Shown piece by piece: positions 54,631 through 64,000 of a stretch of DNA of 64,000 nt; the first letter of the stretch is position 1, and each line of letters starts with the position of its first letter. Under the pieces are notes generated by a model. That model ran no database searches and had not been told where the DNA came from. It was given only the letters and a program-made list of their open reading frames with translations. The translations under genes and the position numbers were made by a program. This stretch comes from Triatoma infestans (taxonomy: Eukaryota > Arthropoda > Insecta > Hemiptera > Reduviidae): assembly GCA_011037195.1 (NCBI GenBank), contig JAAEAF010002486.1, positions 62,001 to 126,000 on the forward strand, given 5' to 3'.

Positions 54631-55784
54631 CAATTTATTATTATTATTATTAATTTGATGTTTCCCTGTAGATCAATAATTAGTATTAATTAAAATCCAC
54701 TTATTAGAGTGTGTTTTAATTCTGAAAAATTAATTTTAAAACGCAATAGAAGTTTATTAATAAATTAATGGCAATGAGACAATATCAATGATTGCAGAAT
54801 ATTTCGTCACATAAATATTTGTTAAATAGATAGGAAGATCCTCTTTCGTATGCAGATTAGAAAATACAATTTCATGCTAATATAAAAAAAATTAATTATA
54901 GCGGAATAAAAACAATAGTATATTGTTCTTTTCAAGGTAAAATTATGTAAATATTGATATTATGTGAATCGTATTGGACTGAAATCCCACTGTGCTATAA
55001 GACTGGAGAGAATCAAAAATCTCTAAATAATGGTTCACTGGTGGAAGCTGGGTTCACAAAAAAAATAGATGATGATACTAGAAAATCGATTTAAAATGTA
55101 ATTTATTATAAAATGTCTTTTTTAAAAAAAAATTTTTGATAAGATGAAGTTTTCACCTCCATTTTATTTAATTACAAATTTAAGAAAAATCTTTAGTTAC
55201 CCAATTTATCGCATGATTTAGAACTTTTTGTTAAATATAAAATTAGCAAAATATAAAGTTTTGGTTGAATTTGTGTCGTAGTTTACCCTGGAGTTCTCTT
55301 TTTAAAAAAAATCTTTGATAACATTGTTTTCCCCCTACGCCTTGACTGAGTCACGCGGCCAAGTATAAAATAGGCTGCGCTGGCGACTGATATTGTTCGT
55401 TTAGTTGGATATCCAGGGGGCCACGTGATACAATCCTCAGACAAACTTCACCTACCACCTCCACCCACCTTTGATTACACATTGATGGCACTTTGTCCTA
55501 AGGGAAGGAGTATATCTTCTATCAAAATGTGCCCTTCTTTCATGGATAATAGCTGTTATAAATGGGTATTAAATCAGTAGTTTAATAACACAAAGGAGCT
55601 GATTCTGAGAAATAAATTGCTTGTTTCGAATGGTGAGCTAATATTATTCGTGTCTCCGGATGTGTCTGTCTTTTCAGAAAAATGTAGTTGAAAAAATTTA
55701 GTAACCAGTATCTCTAAAAATAACAGTGAATATACTTATTCAGTTTAAGAAATGCAAATAGAACTGCCGTATAAATTAACCAAT
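54631..55784. other. AT-rich DNA; possible TATA-type promoter near 55363
   Basis: No coding signature. A less AT-rich patch at 55330-55500 contains AAGTATAAAATAGGCTGCGC and, about 30 bp on, TTCGTTTAGTTGG. This could be a core promoter of a lost gene or element, but nothing downstream supports a transcript. Confidence 0.35.
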
Positions 55785-56755
55785 CTAAAATGTCTAGAAA
55801 AGTACAACATGTACTCTCGGAGTGTTTTGATGTAACCTGGGGTTTCAGGCAAGGAGATCCAATTGCTCCAACAATGTTTATCCTGGTATTAGAATGGGCA
55901 GTACAAGCAATTAAAACCAACCCAGATGGAACAATTTATACCAGACTGACCCAGCATCTCGCTTACGCGAACGTACCAAAGCTGCGTTAGAAGAGACCCT
56001 GGAAGAATTTGAAAGAAGAGCAAGGTGGCTAGGTTAACAAATTAATATTGAGAAATCCTTGTATATGCATCCAGGAACCAAGCAGTCAGCAGTGGTATGG
56101 TATATATCAATGAAAAGGCTTTCCCACTGGCAACAGTTTTAAATATCTGGGAGCGGTCGTGAATAGCACAATGCAATCGAACCTGAAATTAAAGCCAGCC
56201 TTGCAGCTGGCAATAGATGTCGCTTTGCGCTGGCGAAAGTTATGAGAGTTTTAGATGTCTATCAAGTGTCGCCAGGACAAGGCAGTAATAAGGCCAGTAG
56301 TGACATATGCAAGCGAGACATGGGTACTGTCAAAAATTGCTAAATTGCTTGGAATATGGGAGAGAAAGGTTTAAAGGAAAATATTTGGCCCAAGAATTGA
56401 AAACGGACAGTGGCGTGCAAGAAAGAATGACCAGCTGGTTTAAAGAGCTAGATATCGTCACTCTTGTAAGAAAGTTTCGACTCCGATGGATAGATCATGT
56501 AGAAAGAATGGACGAAGAAAGACTGCCAATAAAACTCCTTTATGGAAGACCATAAAGGGTGTGCTCGACCAAGGTAGGTGTGCCCGACGAAGAAGAAGAC
56601 CACGCTTGCGGTGGATAGATAACGTCCAGGATGACCTATCAATGTTGGGAATTCGAAGATGGAGGGTAAAAGCCCAAGATAGATACGGCTGGCACAAACT
56701 TGTGGATAAGGTCTGGGTCCTCTCTAGGACTGTTGAGCCGATGTAATAATAATAA
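55785..56755 (+). pseudogene. LINE fragment: RT motifs through C-terminus, (TAA)n tail
   Basis: Frame pieces in order: F-D-V-T-W-G-F-R-Q-G-D-P-I-A-P-T-M-F (RT motif 3/B, Q-G-D-P), then T-Q-H-L-A-Y-A-N-V where Y-A-D-D-V is expected, so one catalytic aspartate is lost and the other is shifted. Next come F-K-Y-L-G-A-V-V-N, P-V-V-T-Y-A-S-E-T-W-V-L, W-E-R-K, D-I-V-T-L-V-R-K-F-R-L-R-W-I-D-H-V-E-R-M and R-R-R-P-R-L-R-W-I-D-N-V-Q-D-D-L. The C-terminal part and the TAATAATAATAAT tail match the fragment at 1030-1345, so both belong to one family. Several stops and shifts; inactive. Clade tentatively RTE-like because of the short-repeat tail. Confidence 0.78.
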
Positions 56756-57440
56756 TAATTAAACAGTCTTTAAAACTTCTTTATTCATATCATCTTAATA
56801 ATAATTACCATATTTTTAAAAAATATTCAATTTATATATTTTATTATGAAATAATTTAAGCATAAATTCCGTTAAAAATAATTCGTACAAGTTCATACTG
56901 ACGCAATATTAAGGATAAGCGAATCGGACATACATAGATAGGTTGAATATTAATTACAATTAATTGACTAATTTCGTATCTGATTAATTACTTTATCAAA
57001 ATATCTTTAGATAATTATTATTATTATTATTAATGCAAAACATTATTCATAAATTATAATAAATTGCTTGCTCCGTTTCATTATTCACTTGGGCAATATG
57101 AATGCAATTAAACTGATGTTTTTAAAAGGATGTTTTGCATTTTCAAGGATGTTTTTATTTAAAAAAAAAAAATATTTATCTTTATTATCAATTTTGATTA
57201 CTAATTTATCAAATTTTCATAAATTAGCAACATATTTATGAAATTTGCTAATTAACACTAAGCAATATGAAATCTCTATCATTGATAAAATTTGAAACAA
57301 GTGTTAATAAGAATTTCCGGTAACAAAGTTATGTAAGGATTGATCAATGGAAGATATAAAACTATGTCAAATAAATAAATAAATAAATAAAATATATAAA
57401 CGCACAAAATTTGCCTAACAATATCTTTTTAATATAAATA
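56756..57440. other. AT-rich DNA, no gene seen
   Basis: (ATT)n near 57017-57032 and (AAAT)n near 57367-57390. No coding signature. Confidence 0.5.
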
Positions 57441-58466
57441 AAAAATCTTGTGTGATACACTCACACAACTTTCTCTTACTTCAGTTTTCAAACTTGTGAT
57501 TGACAAATTTTTATAGTTAGTGCACCAAATTAAATGAAATTCGTCGGTGTTTTTATGGAGAAAGTCCAAAAATTGAAAAAAAAACTGTTCAGCAAAAACG
57601 CACTTCCGGTTTACTAATTTTCTTGAGACTTCGAATTATGGCAGTCTATTTATTTCTAATTAGTTTTGTTTGGATGGTAGCTTTATATAATCAACTACAA
57701 TACACTTTAGAAAAAAACATAATCCCACTCCTCTACCAAAAAACCTCCTTAAATGGCTTTACTTGAAGAAATGTTACAAATAAAAGTTATAGCTCTTTAT
57801 ATGTGTAGTTCACATTCCAAGTTTAAAGAAAATAGTTGGAGCCGTTTTAGAGAAGATAGCAAAAAATTGAAAATACTTTCTAGTAAAAACGCACTTCCGG
57901 TCATCCGATTTTTTTTTTTTTAAACTCGGAATTTCAACAACATATTTCATTCGAATTAATATTATTTAGTGATAGAATTGTGTAATAAACTGAAATAGCA
58001 CTTTAGAGGTAACCGTAACCCCACTTCTCCGCCAGAAATACCCTTAAATGAATTTTCCCGAAGAAATGTTACTAATAAAATTTTTTAAATCTTTGTCTGT
58101 GTAGATGATATACCAAGTTTGAAGAAAATCATTGGAGCTATTTTTGAGAAAATTACAAAAAAGTAAAAAAAAAAAAAAAATTAAGTAAAGTGGTAACTTC
58201 CGGTTGAGGAATTTTGACAGATAACCTACTGTCCGGATTCCATGATGATACCTAAATGGTATATCAAGTTTGAACTTTCTATGATTGTTCGTTTTTAAGC
58301 TATGCTCTTTCCATACATACATACATACATACAAACACACGCAGACACACAGAGGTCATTTTCTAAAAACCACTTTTTTGGACTCAGGGACCTCAAAACG
58401 GATATTTCTAGTGAAAACTTGATATCGAAAATTTGACACGATTACTAGGAGTAAGGCAAAGTAAAA
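57441..58466 (-). mobile_element. Family H element, full length
   Basis: Left end AATCTTGTGTGATACACTCA with ACTTTCTCTTACTTC; right end ATTACTAGGAGTAAGGCAAAGTA. Monomer junctions TTCCGGTTTACTAATTTTC (57605), TTCCGGTCATCC (57895) and TTCCGGTTGAGG (58198). Microsatellite CATA/CA at 58312-58348. Confidence 0.87.
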
Positions 58467-58883
58467 ATAATTCATTAAGATTGGCCCATTGTTAACATTC
58501 CAAAGAAATTTTTTTCTTTATCACTGGCGTCCAAAACTATGTATAATAACAGGGATGAATTACTAACATAACAACTGGCATCTTGTTTTTACAAATATTA
58601 TTTATTCATTCATTGAACAAAATAGACGTTTTAACCTTATGATTAGTTGTTGAAAAATATTATATTTAAACTCATTCTTTGGCGAAAATGGTCTTTTGAA
58701 TTATTTAATCTATAATAACAACTAAATAATCTGGAAGAAGATTGTTTTAAACGACTGTTACCGGAGCACATGCAGACACAAATTGAGAAACATTAAAGAT
58801 AAACAAAACAAATATCCGGGCAACGCAATATGTTGGTAGTTTATTTTAATAGATTCAGAACCACATCAAAATTACACGAACAT

Positions 58884-58918
<35 letters not shown>

Positions 58919-59520
58919 ACTAACAATACAAATGGAGATACTAGTCAATACGAAATAACACTTAAATTACTTAATTAGCACACAGCGTGAAAAGTAAACA
59001 AACACACGAATTTTTCCACACAGGACTAAATTCACAGAATCGCCATCGATTCTTTTGAATCTCTCTCTAAGTCGATGTTTAATCATTATTGCGATGTTCA
59101 ATAATTTTTCTTTATTTTGCAATAATATTAGCAGTTAACACGAGTGAGAAGTTTTTTAAAACAAATAATTCATAAGCATAACACATTCTTAGCGCAAAAA
59201 CAATCCAATAACTGAAATAGATGCTACACTCTTTCAACAATTGGTTGATTTTGTTAGTAGAAAGACAATGAATTTATAACAATTGAAAAACCGTTAAAAA
59301 AGAATATAAATACAGCTCTGACAAGTGTTTAACAACAGTAACGAATTTGTCCGTAGTATATGGAGGTCAAAAAAAGGTATTCATATGGTGTAATGTTTAC
59401 ATTTTTATAACAGTTTTATTAAAGCATAGAATTCTGTCATATTTTTAAGCATAGTTTAAAAGACTAAGAAATAAAACTTTTCTGAGTTAATAACAATGTA
59501 AATTAAAAAATAAATAAATG
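58467..59520. other. AT-rich DNA with (CA)n(TA)n
   Basis: Compound repeat at about 58884-58918. No gene seen. The next family H copy begins abruptly after a TAAATAAATG stretch. Confidence 0.5.
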
Positions 59521-59791
59521 TGTAGTTCTTTGTATGTGTTAGTTGATATACCAAGTTTCAAGAAAATCGTCGGAGCCATTTTTGAGAAAATCGCAAAAAA
59601 GTAAAAAAAAAAAAACATTTAAGTAAAGTGGTATTTCCAGTCGAGGAATTTTGACACATAACCTATTGTCGGATCCCATAGTGATATCTAATACGGACTA
59701 TCATGTTTGAACTTTCTACGATTTTTCGTTTTTGAGCTATGCTGTTCAGATACACACACACACACACACACAACACAATACATACATACAT

Positions 59792-59825
<34 letters not shown>

Positions 59826-59956
59826 CCACAGAACATTTTCTAAAAACCAATTTTTTGGACTCAGGGGACCTCCAAACGGTTATTCCCGGTGAAAATTCGA
59901 TATCGAAAATTTGATACGATTACAGTACTTCCTCTTACTAGGAGTAAGAGAAAGTA
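59521..59956 (-). mobile_element. Family H element, 5' half only
   Basis: Starts inside a monomer (TTGATATACCAAGTTTCAAG) and ends CTCTTACTAGGAGTAAGAGA. The CA/CATA microsatellite at 59751-59826 is long and compound. The 3' terminal half is missing. Confidence 0.82.
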
Positions 59957-59989
59957 AAAATTAAAATAAGCGCAATGAAAACAATTTAA

Positions 59990-60790
59990 ATTATTTTTTA
60001 ATATTTTGTATGAAGTCCCTTTTGGCTTTGATAATGACACTTAACCTCCTAAGCATTGAGTTCACAAGATTAGAAATAACTTCCGGACTTATTTTTATCC
60101 CAAGCAATCTTTAAATTGAAAATTAATTCTTTTTGCAAGGAACACTTTTCTTTTTCTTTCTAATTTTCTTCTCTAAAATCCACCATAAGTTTCCTGTCGA
60201 ATTTAAGTCCGGGGATTGTGGAGGAGTTTTGCAATTTGGCGTACAGTAAACATTCCCTTGTTTACCGGGCTGTATGCTTGGGATCGTTATCCTGCTGGAA
60301 CAAACAAAAATTTCTTACGTTCCAAGTTTTCGCAGAACGTTTCTGCAAATTACGTCGCAAAATATTTATGTAGCCATCTGCATTTAAAATGCCATCGATA
60401 ATCACTAGATCTCCCACTCCATTGCAGCAACTCTTGCAACCTCACACCATCACAGTTGGTACAATATTTTTGGGATCAAGGTTCTTTATTCGGCTTGCAC
60501 CACACAAACTGTGTCGTCCATTAGAATCAAAAATATTGTATTTACTTTCATCAATGAACAAAAAGATTTTCAAAAATTCGCACGGCTTATTGATATGAGC
60601 TTTTGCAAATTCCAATCGTAGCTTCCTATTCTTTTTACTACTGCCAAATTTTCTTTCCTTGGTGCTCCAACCCTAAATCCAGTTTTCATGGAGACAATTG
60701 CTTATGGTATTTGGTGTTACTTGGTCTCAGTTGATGCAAGGTCTTCAGCCAACTCTCGTGCACTAGTACTGGGCATTTATCAAAATGAGG
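59990..60790 (-). pseudogene. Tc1-like transposase remnant
   Basis: Minus-strand frames read G-W-S-T-K-E-R-K, K-N-R-K-L-R-L-E-F-A-K-A-H, then LFIDESKYNIFDSNGRHSL (first catalytic D), I-V-P-T-V-M-V-stop-G-C (TGA where W is expected), VGDLVIIDGILNADGYINIL, FQQDNDPKHTAR (second D), and after a stop and a shift KTPPQSPDLNSTGNLWWIL. In Tc1-like DD34E enzymes, which excise and insert at TA, the last box is S-P-D-L-N-P-I-E-H-L-W. Here G replaces the catalytic E. The N-terminal helix-turn-helix part (about 60690-60790) is badly eroded and no TIRs were seen. The central region is otherwise well kept, with only one stop over about 100 codons. Confidence 0.83.
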
Positions 60791-61170
60791 ATATAGTAAT
60801 TTTTGACAATCATGTTGAAATATAGAAACTGATAAACAATCAAAATTATCATTTTCTATTAAAAATATTATAACGTAATACAAATAAAACAAATTACAAA
60901 GACAAAATTTTGCAACCACTCAATATTACGCAATTGATTAAATTCCTCCTTAGGTCTAATCGTAAAATTAAATTTATGAAAATGTGAAGGTCAATTTAGA
61001 AAAAAAACAATTACGAAATCAAAAACAAATTTTTAAATAAAATGATTTCCATTTTTCAAATTAATGACAAGAAAATGGATAATTGGCTAAAAATAACAGA
61101 TTTTTTCGGGTCCCACATTATGTACTAATTATGAGAAAATAAGGAATTTAGAAAACTACCCATTCCTATA
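60791..61170. other. AT-rich DNA, no gene seen
   Basis: No signature recognised. Confidence 0.5.
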
Positions 61171-62169
61171 AAAAAAAATATCACGAACATTCTCTTAGTG
61201 CAATTTACATAGTTATATTGACAGATTTTCTTCAAACTTTCAACTAAATGTTTACTTGTCAATTTTATATCAACGGCAGAATCTAAACTTAATGAAATGA
61301 CTTTTTTGAGAAAAGCAAAACCCCTAAATCTGTTTAAATGAACTTTCTCGGGAAGAAAATTGTTTCAAACAAAAGTTATATATAGGGTTTCTGTATAACA
61401 AATTTAATGAAATCCATCGGTATGGATAAAATCGCAAAAAACTAAAAAAAAAAAAAAACTATTTAGTAAAAATGTACTTCCGGTTAACCGATGTTCGTCG
61501 AACTTGAAATTTTTTCAACATATTAATTTCTAATTAATATTATTTAGAATCAAAGCTTCTAGATATTATAGGCTGTGTGTTGAAAATTTTGGTAATTGTA
61601 GAGTTGTTTAATGAGCCTTTAACAGACTGTTAAAGGCTCATTAAACAACTCTACAATAACCAAAATTATTTAGAATTTTATAATAAACAAAAATGGCATT
61701 TTAAAGGAAAACTTAATCCTCCTCCTCCTCTCCCAAAAGGGGGAACTTAAATGAATTTTATCGTAGTAATATTTCAAATTAAAGTTGTAGCTATTTATAT
61801 TGTAGTTGATACCCGAAGTTAAAAAAAAAAAAAAAAATTGTTGGAGCCAATTCCAAGAAAATCGCAAAAAAAACCTGAAAAATCCATTCAATAAAGTTGT
61901 ACTTCCCGTTGAGGAATTTGGACGGATAAGTTGTGATACCCAAACAGAATGTCAAGTTTGTACTTTCTACAAATTTTCTGTTTTTACCCTATGCTATTCG
62001 TGTACGTACATACACACAAACATACACAGATACACAGTCACAGAAAATTTTCTCAAAAGCACTTTTTCCGACTTAGGTGGACATCAAAACGTGTATTTCT
62101 GGGGACATCTCGATATCGAAAATTTAACACAATTACAATACTTCCTCTTACTAGGAGTAAGAGAAAGTA
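61171..62169 (-). mobile_element. Family H element with a foldback insertion
   Basis: Left end decayed (ATATCACGAACATTCTCTTA); right end CTCTTACTAGGAGTAAGAGA, with GGACATCAAAACGTGTATTT. Two monomers (TACTTCCGGTTAACC near 61478, TACTTCCCGTTGAGG near 61901) plus part of a third. A 114-bp foldback lies at 61551-61664 within a 12-bp duplication of family H sequence. Confidence 0.8.
61551..61664. mobile_element. 114-bp foldback insertion
   Basis: Arms 61585-61625 and 61627-61667 are inverse complements over 41 bp with one mismatch, around a single A. ATTATTTAGAAT at 61539-61550 and 61665-61676 is the target duplication. An unpaired 34-bp stretch (CAAAGCTTCTAGATATTATA...) precedes the left arm. 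No relation to other families is evident. Confidence 0.85.
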
Positions 62170-62469
62170 AGAAAGAAAAATTAACCTTTCTTCCTTCTGA
62201 TTATAACCTAACTTATATTTTTACTTATACTTCCATGTATAAACCAAATTTTAATGAATTTTAAAGCCAGTGAAGAATAGCTGCGGTACTGGGTAAACAT
62301 CATTTTAGACCGGCCATGAAAATAGAATCCTGAAAACTTGTACCGAAGTCTTGCCAATCGACCACTGCGGGGACCTAGTAAAACTTTTATTTAAATTATT
62401 TGAATATACTAAGATATTTTTAGCGTTTTTATTGTAAGATTCTATTTTTCGTCCCCGTTTTGTGAGCAT
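62170..62469. other. Unassigned DNA
   Basis: No gene or repeat recognised. Confidence 0.45.
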
Positions 62470-62875
62470 AAAAGTAACTGAATACGTTCAACCACAACTA
62501 ACCGAACACATCCATCCACAGCAACAATAACTGAACACATCCAACCATCACAACAACAACTAAACACAGACAACCACAACAACAATAACTGAACGCATCC
62601 AACCACAACAAAAATAACTGAAAGGTCCAACGCCAACAACTAAACACATACAACCACGACAAAAATAACTGAACGTATCCAACCTCAACAACTAAACACA
62701 TACAACCACAGCAACAATAGCTGAATATATGCAGCCACAACAACAAGTGAACATATTCAACCACAACAATAACTGAATAGGTCAAACCATAACAACTAAA
62801 CACATACAACCCCGACAATAATAACTGAACGCATCCAACCACAACAACAACAACCGAACATATCGAATCACAATG
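62470..62875. repeat. Degenerate minisatellite, ~13 units of 23-29 bp
   Basis: Units follow ACTGAACGCATCCAACCAC + AACAACAATA or ACTAAACACATACAACCAC + GACAAAAATA, with some shortened to about 23 bp by loss of the middle CA-rich part. The open minus-strand frame over it (rich in V, C, G, L) is a by-product of the repeat and not a gene. Confidence 0.9.
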
Positions 62876-64000
62876 CAATAGCTGTAACAGCTTTATGCTT
62901 TTCCAGCATCAATGAAGCTTAGGGTACTTTTTTATTTTTCGTTTACCAGGTTAGGGCAATAAAGTCATCTCCCTCTGGGCTGCCCAATATAAAATACATT
63001 TTTTTCCAGGTAGGAACGTCAAAATTTAATAAATTAGAAATAATTTTCTAAGGGCACACCTCTTAGTGTCCTTCGTCCATAGTAGCCTGCAGATCACATA
63101 AGGGGGATCGCATTATCCCTAGGCTTAGGGTAGTGGCCTATTACTTACTGCATCAATTATACTCCATTCAATTTTACTTTAATTAATTAAGCTATAGGTT
63201 GTTTAAGGCGGCGCGGGAATTAGTAGCTTTAAATCACGTAAAATGTGATACATAGGAGCACAACTGGTCTTGATTGTAGGTCGTGGTCTTGCTATTATAC
63301 AGTGGTTGTAATCAATTACTCTTTTAATATTTAGTAAAATATGTCTACATTTGAACGATAATTGAACGGAAAGCTTCCTTAAATAAAGCTACACAAATGA
63401 TGTGGTCTAGGTACATGAATGTTTAGTATAATATTACTTGAAAATGTAATTTTTACAATTGAGGACTTTGACACATAATAAGTAATTAAAAACTTTATAA
63501 AAAAGAAAAACAGAAAATAGAAAAAAACAAAACAGGAACTGGATTTATATGGATATGCACATATAAAATGCGGCCATTAGAAATAATAACATATAATTAA
63601 AATAAAAAAAAAAAAGAAGGTATTTACCAGAGACTGGCAGACCATGGTATGTTATAATACATACTTTGTGGACCGGGTAAGTTAAATATCTGAACCATGT
63701 AAAGTATGAACTTTACGTGTATAAATGAATGAAAAAGGTCATACAGTAACATTTTCCCAAAGAGACTTCGTGATGTAGCCAAAGGCAAGTATTGCATTTA
63801 ACACCTGTAGACTCCAGTATGCGGGCAAAGGCTAAAACAAGATTATTACCTATTTGACAATAATGTAACTACTTTTCTTTTTTTTTTTACTGTATAAAAA
63901 CTTTGAAAAAAGTTCGTCTTAAGTTAAGAAACTAACAATTTAATTACACAAATGATGTGCAGTTATTATTAACATTAATTATTGAAACTTATAATGATTT
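62876..64000. other. Unassigned DNA to the window end
   Basis: A slightly GC-richer patch at 62930-63240 (GGTTAGGGCAATAAAGTC, GGGGGATCGCATTATCCC) resembles no element I know. The rest is AT-rich without coding signature. Confidence 0.45.

Noticed and set aside
62498..62878. 126-codon minus-strand frame rich in V, C, G and L
   Set aside because: It is a direct product of the minisatellite period and has no independent support.

Overview
The window looks like a stretch of intergenic or heterochromatin-like DNA from a large, AT-rich arthropod genome. It is probably an insect, and possibly a hemipteran, although nothing in the sequence fixes the species. I found no host protein-coding gene, tRNA, rRNA or bacterial-type operon. 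Nearly all recognisable content is transposable elements, mostly dead, many nested inside one another, separated by AT-rich DNA in which I see no gene.

Five groups dominate. (1) About 20 full or partial copies of one roughly 1-kb non-coding element, called family H here. It starts with a TACTTTCTCTTACTCC hairpin end, carries a variable CA/GT or CATA microsatellite, then two to three diverged tandem monomers of about 300 bp, and finishes with the inverted copy GGAGTAAGAGAAAGT, a short GTGTGA/TCACAC hairpin and a T-run. This layout resembles helentron-derived non-autonomous elements (HINE or DINE type). (2) tRNA-headed SINEs in at least two subfamilies. Type I has a leader of about 200 bp in front of the tRNA-like promoter (458-bp units with target duplications). 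Type II has no leader and ends in a GGCGC/GCGCC hairpin plus poly(A). (3) About a dozen 5'-truncated non-LTR retrotransposon (LINE) fragments: an ORF1 piece, RT pieces, RNase H domains and C-terminal CCHC-like knuckles. (4) Penelope-like element (PLE) ends, mostly as inverted pairs without coding sequence, containing hammerhead-ribozyme-like cores. One copy, at 19.2-20.3 kb, retains the N-terminal part of a PLE protein. (5) DNA-transposon remains: a Tc1-like transposase (60.0-60.8 kb), a mariner transposase (30.4-30.8 kb) and a 722-bp element with terminal inverted repeats (11.3-12.0 kb).

Layout. 0-5 kb: LINE ORF1 edge fragment, diverged type I SINE, LINE C-terminus, family H copy split by an RNase H LINE. 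5-16 kb: PLE end split by a type I SINE, further H and SINE copies, TIR element. 17-20.3 kb: PLE. 21.9-33.1 kb: H copies alternating with three RNase H LINE fragments and the mariner. 33.2-35.2 kb: two PLE inverted pairs. 34.6-39 kb: H copies. 39-56.8 kb: PLE ends, SINEs and LINE fragments. 57.4-62.2 kb: H copies around the Tc1 remnant. 62.5-62.9 kb: minisatellite.

The most interesting relationship is between groups 2 and 3. The type II SINE tail matches the 3' end of the LINE at 29.27-30.1 kb, including a stem kept by compensatory changes. The type I SINE tail matches the 3' end of a different LINE at 23.8-24.7 kb. The two SINE subfamilies therefore appear to have borrowed the tails of two different LINE lineages, both visible in this one window.
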